This document shows positions 6,965 through 12,240 of a DNA stretch of 12,240 nucleotides, in pieces. The notes below the pieces were generated by a model. That model was not told the origin of the DNA and searched no databases. It was given only the letters and a program-made list of their open reading frames with translations. Positions within the stretch are counted from its first letter, which is position 1; the number at the start of each line of letters is the position of its first letter. Origin of the DNA: CAZLNV01 sp964561095 (GTDB lineage Bacteria; Bacillota_I; Bacilli_A; RF39; UBA660); the NCBI GenBank assembly GCA_964561095.1, contig CAZLNV010000024.1, forward strand, positions 1 through 12,240. The letters run 5' to 3'. The position numbers and the translations under genes are program-made.

Positions 6965-7609
6965 TTATTTTGCATGTTTTGAAAAAGCATCTTTAGCTGC
7001 TTCTTGCTCTGCCTCTTTTTTACTTTTTCCCATTCCCACTCCATATACTATTCCACCAATTGAAACAGTTACTTTAAAGTTTTTATCATGGGCTGGACCG
7101 TATTCATCAACGACTTTATATTTTAATGATTTTCTTTCTGTTTGGACTAATTCTTGTAACAAACTTTTATAATCACTTAAAAAATCTGTATTTGACTCTA
7201 TATATGGGACAATAAGTCTATTAAATAATTCTCTTACTTTATTAATACCATGTTCTAAAAATAAAACACCTATAACTGCTTCAAAAACATCTGCAACCAC
7301 TGTTTTATTTGCTGTTTTAATTCCATTACCTAATCTAATATATTTGTCCAAATTAATCTTAGTAGCATATTCATATAAAGCATTTTCGCATACATAAAGA
7401 CTTCTTAATTTACTCATTTCGCCCTCTGGTAAATGAGTTTTTCTAAAAAAATAATCACTGCAAACTAATTCTAGTACTGCATCTCCTAAATACTCTAGTC
7501 TTTCATAAGATTCTATTCCATTTTCATTGGCATATGATGTATGCGTTAAGGCTTTACTAATTAAGCTTTCACCTTCAAAATTTATGTCGTATTCTTTTAA
7601 TAGGTCCAT
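6965..7609 (-). CDS. rnc: Ribonuclease III
   Basis: RNase III cuts double-stranded RNA, including the long stems of the rRNA precursor, and works as a dimer. Counting from the ATG at 7609 (214 residues), the signature ERLEYLGDAVLEL is at 36-48, with catalytic residues E39, D43, D107 and E110 (ADVFEAVIG). The double-stranded RNA binding domain covers about 144-213, with GPAHDKNF at 171-178 and a KSKKEAEQEAA helix at the end. The start at 7609 is chosen because GAGGTGA lies seven bases before it. A longer in-frame GTG at 7648 lies at the edge of the -10 region of the promoter, upstream of the predicted transcript start, so it cannot be used from that promoter. It is the first gene of an rnc-smc operon, a pairing widely conserved in Bacilli. 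Confidence 0.97.
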   Translation of the reverse strand: MDLLKEYDINFEGESLISKALTHTSYANENGIESYERLEYLGDAVLELVCSDYFFRKTHLPEGEMSKLRSLYVCENALYEYATKINLDKYIRLGNGIKTANKTVVADVFEAVIGVLFLEHGINKVRELFNRLIVPYIESNTDFLSDYKSLLQELVQTERKSLKYKVVDEYGPAHDKNFKVTVSIGGIVYGVGMGKSKKEAEQEAAKDAFSKHAK

Positions 7610-7616
7610 TAATGAT

Positions 7617-7623
7617 TCACCTC
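7617..7623 (-). promoter_or_regulatory. Shine-Dalgarno deciding the rnc start
   Basis: GAGGTGA on the minus strand lies seven bases before the ATG at 7609. No comparable site precedes the upstream GTG at 7648. Confidence 0.8.
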
Positions 7624-7636
7624 TATCAATAAGTAT

Positions 7637-7665
7637 ATTATAACACACAAATTATCACGTGTCCT
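7637..7665 (-). promoter_or_regulatory. Sigma-A-type promoter of rnc-smc
   Basis: AGGACA (7660-7665) and a consensus TATAAT (7637-7642) are 17 bases apart on the minus strand. The predicted start is near 7630, giving a leader of about 21 bases. The GTG codon at 7646-7648 falls just upstream of the -10 box. Confidence 0.65.
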
Positions 7666-7690
7666 AGCAATATTTTGTACAAATAAAAAT

Positions 7691-7724
7691 TTTAATATCT
7701 TTTTAATATAAATTATAGTATAAT
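7691..7724 (+). promoter_or_regulatory. Probable promoter of yidD
   Basis: TTTAAT (7691-7696) and TATAGT (7714-7719) are 17 bases apart, and a consensus TATAAT (7719-7724) overlaps the second box. With either -10, transcription would begin only about 7-13 bases before the ATG at 7738, with no SD in that leader. The -35 match is weak. Confidence 0.45.
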
Positions 7725-7737
7725 ATTATTGATTAAA

Positions 7738-7959
7738 ATGAAAAAATTGATAATTAAATTAATACATTTATATAGAGCGTGTCCTTTGTCTTCACACATA
7801 AGATGTAGATATACTCCCACTTGTTCTCTATATATGGAAGAAGCTATAAATAGATTTGGATTATTAAAAGGACTATGGCTTGGAATAAAGAGAATATTAA
7901 GATGTAACCCATGGGGTGGATATGGATATGATCCAGTACCTTTGAAGGAGGAAAAATGA
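7738..7959 (+). CDS. yidD: YidD, membrane protein insertion efficiency factor
   Basis: YidD is a small membrane-associated protein that helps YidC-dependent insertion of membrane proteins. From the ATG at 7738 it has 73 residues: an amphipathic basic N-terminus, the family core CRYTPTCS (23-30) with LYMEEAINRFG, then KGLWLGIKRILRCNPWGG (44-61) and the terminal YDPVP. The usual ISPL before the core reads ACPLSSH here, adding a cysteine at 15. A TTG at 7729 is in frame but has no SD. The ATG also lacks one, so initiation is unusual. The classical neighbours rpmH, rnpA and yidC are absent. Instead its TGA overlaps the ATG of a lipoprotein gene (ATGA), and the last codons (LKEE) carry that gene's SD, so the two are translationally coupled. 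Confidence 0.93.
   Translation: MKKLIIKLIHLYRACPLSSHIRCRYTPTCSLYMEEAINRFGLLKGLWLGIKRILRCNPWGGYGYDPVPLKEEK
7944..7951 (+). promoter_or_regulatory. Shine-Dalgarno of the lipoprotein gene inside the yidD 3' end
   Basis: GAAGGAGG is read as the last Lys-Glu-Glu codons of yidD and lies four bases before the ATG at 7956. The stop TGA of yidD overlaps that ATG. This arrangement is typical of translational coupling. Confidence 0.8.
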
Positions 7960-8825
7960 AAAATATAATTAAGAAAATAGTGCTTTTAATAATTTGTAGT
8001 TTTTTTATTACAGGTTGTTTAAATAAAGACGACTTTAGTGATGACTACACTTACACTACTATTTATCCTGTTGAATATGCAACAAAAATGATATATGGTG
8101 ATTTTTCCAATGTTGAAAGTATATATCCTGATGGAATTGATCCAACAGAATTTACTCTAACAGAGAAAATGATGAACAATTATTCTGAAGGCAACAAATT
8201 TATCTACGCTGGTCTTAGCGATGAACGCTTAATTGCAAGAGACTTGTTAAATAAAAATAACAACATTGAAATAGTTGATGCAATGAAAGGAATGGATTAT
8301 CTAAATCAAATAGAAGAATTATGGTTAGATCCATCAAATTTTTTAATGATTTGTAGAAATATTAAAAGTACATTAATAGATTATGAAGACAATATTTATA
8401 TAAAAGAAAAAATTGAAAAAAATTATCAAAGTTTAAAAGAAGAAATTTCTATACTTGATGTAGATATATATAATTTAAGCAAAAACGGAAATTATAAAAC
8501 CATTTTAGTTACTAGCAATGTATTTAATTTTTTAACTAAATATGGAATAACAGTTATATCATTAGATTCTACTAATGAATCAATGGATAAATCATTAAGT
8601 GCTGCTAAAAATATGATATCTGAAGGTAAAATTGATTATATTTATACATTAAAGGGTGAAAGCATTTCCGATACCACTAATACATTTATAAATGATTATA
8701 AAATTCATAAAATTGAAATAGATCCATTTACAACAATTACTAACGAACAAAGAATAAATGGGGAAACTTATATTAGCTTAATGGATAAAATAATTGATGA
8801 ATTAAAAAAAGAACTATTTAAATAG
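7956..8825 (+). CDS. TroA/ZnuA-like lipoprotein lacking the metal-binding histidines
   Basis: This 289-residue secreted lipoprotein has a basic N-terminus, a hydrophobic signal segment (8-19) and the lipobox ITGC with the lipidated Cys at 21. After it, TTIYPVEYATKMIYGD (34-49), YPDGIDPTEF (57-66), FIYAGLSDE (82-90), ELWLDPSNF (121-129) and FNFLTKYGITVISL (190-203) follow the order of the zinc/manganese-binding proteins of ABC transporters (TroA/ZnuA/PsaA fold). Where those carry ligand histidines, this one has T64 (DPT instead of DPH), E121 and S187. Its only His is 251, although D256 may match the fourth ligand. No transporter permease or ATPase gene is adjacent. I therefore infer a TroA-fold protein with altered or lost metal binding and unknown ligand, not a working zinc transporter subunit. 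It is coupled to yidD and converges on ruvB. Confidence 0.75.
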   Translation: MKNIIKKIVLLIICSFFITGCLNKDDFSDDYTYTTIYPVEYATKMIYGDFSNVESIYPDGIDPTEFTLTEKMMNNYSEGNKFIYAGLSDERLIARDLLNKNNNIEIVDAMKGMDYLNQIEELWLDPSNFLMICRNIKSTLIDYEDNIYIKEKIEKNYQSLKEEISILDVDIYNLSKNGNYKTILVTSNVFNFLTKYGITVISLDSTNESMDKSLSAAKNMISEGKIDYIYTLKGESISDTTNTFINDYKIHKIEIDPFTTITNEQRINGETYISLMDKIIDELKKELFK

Positions 8826-8832
8826 TTCTTTT
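8807..8832. terminator. Bidirectional terminator spanning the lipoprotein stop codon
   Basis: An 11-base-pair stem (8807-8817 with 8822-8832) is built on the palindrome GAACTATTTAAATAGTTC, with loop TTAA and A/T ends. The lipoprotein TAG (8823-8825) is inside one arm. The ruvB stop codon (8831-8833) overlaps the edge of the stem, so the two convergent genes share one hairpin with five bases between them. Confidence 0.75.
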
Positions 8833-9838
8833 AAAATAATTTCATATTATTATCTATTTTAAAATATTTATATGTTTTATCAGTTACTTGTCTACCTCTA
8901 GAGGTTCTTTTAATGTACCCTTCTTGTAATAAAAACGGTTCAATAACATCTTCTATATTTGTTATTTCTTCTCCAATAGTTGATGCAATACTTTCTATTC
9001 CTACCGGTCCACCATTAAATTTTTCTATAATTGATTTTAAATAATCTATATCAGTTTGGTCAAGCCCAGAAGAATCAACCATTAATCTGTCTAGTGCTGA
9101 TAAAGTTATCTTTTTATTAATTATGCCTTTCCCTTCAACCAAAGCAAAATCGGCAATTCTTTTTAGTAATCTATTTGCAACTCTAGGAGTTTTTCTACTT
9201 CTTTTGGCTATTTCTTTCGCAGCATCACTTTCAAGTTCTATATTAAGTACTCTAGAAGTTCTTTCAACAATTTTAGTAAGTTCATCATCTGTATAGTAAT
9301 TAAGCCTGCATACAATTCCAAACCTATCTCTTAAAGGAGATGATAAATCCCCTGCCCTTGTGGTAGCGCCAACTAAAGTAAATGGTGGCAAATCAATATT
9401 AATATTTCTTGTTTGACCCTCAGTTCCAATAATTATATCTAGTTTAAAGTCTTCCATTGCACTATACAAAATTTCTTCTATATATTTAGGAATTCTATGT
9501 ATTTCATCAATAAATAATACATCGTTAGGCTCAAGCGTTGATAAAATTGCTGCCAAGTCACCACTTTTTTCAATTGTTGGCCCACTTGCAGTTTTAATAT
9601 TACTTCCAAGCTCATTAGCAATTATATATGCGAGTGTGGTTTTACCAAGCCCGGGAGGACCATATAATAAAACGTGATCTAAAACTTTATTTCGAAGTAA
9701 CGCCGCTTTTATAAAAACCGACATATTATTTTTAACTTCATTTTGACCAATATATTCATCCAAACTATCTGGCCTTATTGTTTTTTCATAAGTATCTGCT
9801 GATAATTCTCTATTGGTAACCACCCTTTCATTTTCCAT
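8831..9838 (-). CDS. ruvB: RuvB, Holliday junction branch-migration ATPase
   Basis: RuvB forms hexameric rings that, with RuvA, drive branch migration of Holliday junctions during recombinational repair. Its 335 residues match the family norm. Walker A GPPGLGKT is at 60-67, Walker B with DEIH at 111-114, sensor region GATTRAG at 157-163, and LRDRFG (169-174) carries the arginine finger. The C-terminal winged-helix domain holds NGGPVGIESIASTIGEE, and SRGRQ lies near the end. The start ATG at 9838 lies inside the last codons of tdk (11-base overlap), and its AAGGAGA SD is also within tdk coding sequence. It is the last gene of the ruvA-tdk-ruvB operon. No ruvC is seen, as in other Bacilli, where RecU resolves junctions. 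Confidence 0.98.
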   Translation of the reverse strand: MENERVVTNRELSADTYEKTIRPDSLDEYIGQNEVKNNMSVFIKAALLRNKVLDHVLLYGPPGLGKTTLAYIIANELGSNIKTASGPTIEKSGDLAAILSTLEPNDVLFIDEIHRIPKYIEEILYSAMEDFKLDIIIGTEGQTRNINIDLPPFTLVGATTRAGDLSSPLRDRFGIVCRLNYYTDDELTKIVERTSRVLNIELESDAAKEIAKRSRKTPRVANRLLKRIADFALVEGKGIINKKITLSALDRLMVDSSGLDQTDIDYLKSIIEKFNGGPVGIESIASTIGEEITNIEDVIEPFLLQEGYIKRTSRGRQVTDKTYKYFKIDNNMKLF

Positions 9839-10448
9839 ATATTCTCCTTCTAGCCATATTAAGATTTTCTTTTTTCACATACTCATAAAAATGTTCTGCA
9901 CACAATGGGACATATTCTATATTATTATCAGATCCATCAATTACCACTTCTTCACCTTCACTTACAAATTTTCCGTTAATTTTTCTTCCGGCAAATCTGG
10001 CAATAGAACCACATTCACAAATAGTTTTAAGTTCAATCAATTTATCATTTCTAGCAAAAAATTCTTTGCTTCCTTCAAATAATTCCCCTTTAAAATTAAG
10101 TCTTATTAAATAACAAATTATCGAAATATTATCAATACATTTACTTATTTTATAAAGTTCTTGTACTTGAGAAGAATTTAAAAATTGTGCTTCATCAATA
10201 AAAATGCATCTAATTCCTTCTAATTTTCCTTCTAAAAGTTCTATAATACTATCGTCTTTATTTATTAAAACATCAACATTTCTTTTAATGCCAATTCTTG
10301 TTTCAATTGATGCACCAGCTTTAGTATCAATTGAAGGCTTCATTATCAAAACATTAAAGCCATTTTCTTCATAATTATGAGCTGTTTTAATTAAATCAAT
10401 ACTTTTGCCTGAATTCATTGTTCCATAATATACTACTAATTTTCCCAT
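9828..10448 (-). CDS. tdk: Thymidine kinase, TK1-like
   Basis: Thymidine kinase phosphorylates thymidine to dTMP in nucleoside salvage and acts as a tetramer. From the ATG at 10448 (206 residues), the P-loop GTMNSGKS is at 9-16, FIDEAQF at 83-89 contains catalytic E86, and the zinc-binding lasso has C144 and C146 (CEC) with C183 and H186 (CAEH). The substrate-side segment reads CYLIRLNFKGELFEGS, where the family usually has YGLRTDFRG, so several normally constant residues differ. An in-frame GTG at 10454 lies inside the SD (GAGGTGA, 10451-10457), so the ATG is preferred. That SD includes the TGA stop of ruvA, and the 3' end overlaps ruvB by 11 bases. Both junctions suggest coupled translation in a ruvA-tdk-ruvB operon. 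Confidence 0.94.
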   Translation of the reverse strand: MGKLVVYYGTMNSGKSIDLIKTAHNYEENGFNVLIMKPSIDTKAGASIETRIGIKRNVDVLINKDDSIIELLEGKLEGIRCIFIDEAQFLNSSQVQELYKISKCIDNISIICYLIRLNFKGELFEGSKEFFARNDKLIELKTICECGSIARFAGRKINGKFVSEGEEVVIDGSDNNIEYVPLCAEHFYEYVKKENLNMARRRIYGK

Positions 10449-10450
10449 AT

Positions 10451-10457
10451 TCACCTC
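10451..10457 (-). promoter_or_regulatory. Shine-Dalgarno of tdk overlapping the ruvA stop
   Basis: GAGGTGA on the minus strand contains the ruvA TGA (10451-10453) and lies just before the tdk ATG at 10448, with five bases after the GAGG core. It decides that start over the GTG at 10454 and indicates coupling to ruvA translation. Confidence 0.7.
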
Positions 10458-10999
10458 AATAATAATTTTAATGCTTCTTTTATTTGTAATTCAATATCTT
10501 GATTTTTATTTACTTGCTTAACAACATTATTTATATCACCTGATTTATATCCAAGACTTTGAAGAACCAAATATAATTCATCATCTTTGATATTGATATC
10601 ATTATTTGCAGTTACTTTTCCTTTTAAGTCTAATATTATTTGCTTAGCAACTTTATCTCCTATTTTAGGAAATTTTTTTAAATAAATTATATTTTCTCTA
10701 TTAATAGCATCTTTAATTCCTTCAACAGACCCTGTAGCAAGAATAGGCAAAGCCATTTTAGGCCCCAAACCTTTAACACCAATTAATTTCAAAAAAAGTT
10801 CCTTTTCATTTTCTTCTTTAAAACCATATAAAGAATTTTCATCTTCTCTAATATGGTTATATAGGTATATAACCATATTTTCATTTTCTTTAAAAGCATA
10901 TGGGTTAGGGACATGTATTTTATATCCAATATTATTTACTTCCATTACTATATAAGAAGACTCAATTTTTTTAATTATTCCAAACATATATTCATACAT
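10451..10999 (-). CDS. ruvA: RuvA, Holliday junction recognition protein
   Basis: RuvA tetramers hold the four-way junction open and load RuvB. The 182-residue chain has an OB-fold domain (1-63) beginning MYEYMFG and including the acidic pin pair E52-D53 (REDENSLYGF). Helix-hairpin-helix motifs follow at about 72-82 (LIGVKGLGPKM) and 107-127 (LKKFPKIGDKVAKQIILDL), then a flexible link and domain III (about 138-182, ELYLVLQSLGY), which contacts RuvB. The ATG at 10999 follows GGAGGAT at seven bases. It is the first gene of the operon with tdk and ruvB, driven by the promoter just upstream. Length and motifs are ordinary. Confidence 0.96.
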   Translation of the reverse strand: MYEYMFGIIKKIESSYIVMEVNNIGYKIHVPNPYAFKENENMVIYLYNHIREDENSLYGFKEENEKELFLKLIGVKGLGPKMALPILATGSVEGIKDAINRENIIYLKKFPKIGDKVAKQIILDLKGKVTANNDINIKDDELYLVLQSLGYKSGDINNVVKQVNKNQDIELQIKEALKLLLR

Positions 11000-11019
11000 A
11001 AAATTTATCCTCCAATATA

Positions 11020-11048
11020 ATTATATAACACATAGAAAAATAACACAA
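11020..11048 (-). promoter_or_regulatory. Sigma-A-type promoter of ruvA-tdk-ruvB
   Basis: TTGTGT (11043-11048) and TATAAT (11020-11025) lie 17 bases apart on the minus strand. The -35 box is inside the 3' arm of the preceding gene's terminator. The predicted start is near 11013, immediately at the SD. No LexA-type operator was recognised. Confidence 0.6.
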
Positions 11049-11069
11049 ACATTTTTTTGTGTTATTTTT
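11036..11069 (-). terminator. Intrinsic terminator of the surface repeat protein gene
   Basis: A 14-base-pair stem (11036-11049 with 11056-11069) has a six-base loop and A-rich and T-rich ends. It starts two bases after the stop codon of the upstream gene and separates it from the ruvA operon. Confidence 0.85.
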
Positions 11070-11070
11070 T

Positions 11071-12240
11071 TTAAAATTGGTTTATTGTGAAATTTGATGT
11101 AAGATTAGAATTTAAAAAATTATTGTAAGTTGTGCTCCCACTTTTTACATACAAATTAATATTTTTTGCGGTTACTAATCGAAAAGTGTTTGTAACATTA
11201 CTAACATTTTCTGATTCTATTCTTATGTTTCCTTCAAGAGCATAGCATGTGGTAAAGGTATTGCTCATATTTGTAACGTTGCTTGGAATAATTGGAGCTT
11301 CTTTTAACGATGTACATACAGCAAATGTGTAAGACATAGTTGTTACAGATGTAGGAATTACCGGGGCTTTTACCAAGGAACTACACCCGTAAAATGCAGA
11401 ATTTAGCGAAGTTACATTTTTAGACAATATTGGTGATTCCTCTAACTTTCGACAATAGCCAAAAGTACTTACCATGTTTATCACACTGTCGGGTATATTT
11501 GAAACATATTCTAAATTTGTACATCCAATAAATGAATTAGTCATGTTTGAGATACCTTCAGGGATATTATATACTCTTTTTAAAGTTGTTAAATTCTCAA
11601 ATGCAGACACAAAAGAATTATGGACAACATATCCTTGCGCCATTCCAATAAATTTTATATTGTCTTCATATAATATAGATTCAATTGTAGTATCCTTAAA
11701 ACAGTTACTATTATACATAACTACTTTATATGTTTCCCCATTTATTTCATATGTTGATGGGACCACTACATCTACTGAATTACCTATATATTTTGTTAAA
11801 ACCACTATATTGTCGGCCGAGTTAAGCCCTAAATGTGGTTTACTTATTCCTTGATAATTTGTATCATATTCAAAACTTGTTAATGGCGTTTCTTCTTTCC
11901 ATGTTGCTATTAAGCCTGTCTCTTCTTCCATCGTTAATGTTTTTCCTTTTAATTCACTTTTTCCATCCACTATCCATCCAGCAAATACATATCCTTCCTT
12001 TGTTGGATTTATTAATTCTAAAGAAGTACCATTTTCCATTCTCTCTGGTATTGATTGACTCGCCACGCCTCCATTTAAAGCCACTACTAACCTTGGATAA
12101 TCTATCATTGAAACTAATGTTGCCTCTCTTGTTATTTGTACTCTTACTACCACTTCTTCTGTTCCACTTTCTACTTTTATAGTGTCTCCGTTTACTTCGG
12201 CTATTGGTGCTGTTTGTACATTTATACTTTTTCTTAGCAG
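11071..12240 (-). CDS. Surface protein with B-repeat and BspA-like repeats (5' part outside window)
   Basis: The reading frame stays open to the right edge, so the N-terminus is missing; the in-frame GTG at 12153 has no SD and is not the start. Of 389 visible residues, about 52-117 form an InlB B-repeat/Flg_new-type domain (NPTKEGYVFAGWIVDG, then LIATWKEE). Residues 118-225 form a linking domain with the cap-like PSTYEINGETYKVV. Residues 226-340 hold five 23-residue units of the form IPxxVTxMxxTFxxCxSLxxAP, with a decayed sixth to about 363. These resemble BspA-like leucine-rich repeats of surface proteins in gut and oral bacteria, which often bind host or neighbouring cells. There is no LPxTG or C-terminal membrane helix, so any anchor or signal must lie in the unseen N-terminal part. 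An adhesion role is inferred from the domains only. Confidence 0.8.
   Translation of the reverse strand: MLRKSINVQTAPIAEVNGDTIKVESGTEEVVVRVQITREATLVSMIDYPRLVVALNGGVASQSIPERMENGTSLELINPTKEGYVFAGWIVDGKSELKGKTLTMEEETGLIATWKEETPLTSFEYDTNYQGISKPHLGLNSADNIVVLTKYIGNSVDVVVPSTYEINGETYKVVMYNSNCFKDTTIESILYEDNIKFIGMAQGYVVHNSFVSAFENLTTLKRVYNIPEGISNMTNSFIGCTNLEYVSNIPDSVINMVSTFGYCRKLEESPILSKNVTSLNSAFYGCSSLVKAPVIPTSVTTMSYTFAVCTSLKEAPIIPSNVTNMSNTFTTCYALEGNIRIESENVSNVTNTFRLVTAKNINLYVKSGSTTYNNFLNSNLTSNFTINQF
11221..11565 (-). repeat. Five tandem 69-base units coding 23-residue repeats
   Basis: Units begin at visible residues 226, 249, 272, 295 and 318. A cysteine is in the same place in each (240, 263, 286, 309 and 332), exactly 23 residues apart. 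The protein period is strict but the DNA copies have diverged, so these are old duplications. A sixth unit (to about 11152) has lost the cysteine. Confidence 0.85.

Noticed and set aside
7610..7648. Longer RNase III start at the GTG 7648
   Set aside because: The GTG sits just upstream of the TATAAT promoter box and has no SD, while the ATG at 7609 has an ideal one. The extra residues do not resemble RNase III.
7957..7959. TGA read as tryptophan, as in mycoplasmas
   Set aside because: TGA ends yidD, ruvA and tdk at family-normal lengths, and tryptophans in conserved positions are coded TGG.
7956..8825. Functional zinc or manganese transporter binding protein
   Set aside because: The ligand histidines are missing and no permease or ATPase genes are adjacent, so only fold similarity is claimed.
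11221..11565. CRISPR-like or other noncoding tandem array
   Set aside because: The 69-base period equals 23 codons in one open frame. Conservation is at the protein level, with no near-identical repeats or unique spacers.
12100..12153. GTG at 12153 as the start of the surface protein
   Set aside because: The frame stays open for 29 more codons to the window edge in matching style, and there is no SD. The gene is cut by the window.

Overview
This is a very AT-rich bacterial chromosomal segment that carries mostly housekeeping genes. TGA is a real stop codon here (it ends ruvA, tdk and yidD) and tryptophan is TGG, so the standard bacterial code applies and the mycoplasma recoding does not. Gram-positive-type Shine-Dalgarno (SD) sites, an rnc-smc pair, a DefB-type deformylase, a YjcZ-like tiny membrane protein and an Smc of mycoplasma-like length together suggest a low-GC Bacilli/Mollicutes-related lineage, perhaps one of the uncultured gut groups such as RF39. 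That placement is inference. The presence of ftsW implies a peptidoglycan wall.

Layout, left to right. On the minus strand, ftsW (septal peptidoglycan polymerase) is followed by tig (trigger factor), which has its own promoter. Transcribed away from ftsW on the plus strand are a Gly/Tyr/Cys-rich tiny membrane protein, a peptide deformylase (def) and a membrane-anchored protein of unknown function. These converge on a minus-strand rnc-smc operon across a bidirectional terminator. Transcribed away from rnc on the plus strand is a two-gene unit: yidD and a lipoprotein with a TroA/ZnuA-like fold that lacks the usual metal-binding histidines. It converges on a minus-strand ruvA-tdk-ruvB operon, where thymidine kinase sits between the two Holliday-junction helicase genes. 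Farthest right, on the minus strand, is the 3' part of a large surface protein with an InlB/Flg_new-type B-repeat and BspA-like 23-residue repeats. Its 5' end lies outside the window.

The window is tightly packed, with no gene-free stretch over about 130 bases. Promoters lie 10-25 bases from their start codons, and several terminator hairpins are built over stop codons. tig and def act together on nascent chains (chaperone and N-terminal deformylation). ruvA/ruvB and smc serve chromosome maintenance, and tdk supplies dTMP by salvage. I saw no mobile elements, tRNA or rRNA genes, CRISPR arrays or phage genes. Nothing here is clearly a new defence or biosynthetic system. The least explained parts are the yidD/TroA-like lipoprotein unit, the FtsW cysteine pair, the repeat surface protein and the small membrane proteins.
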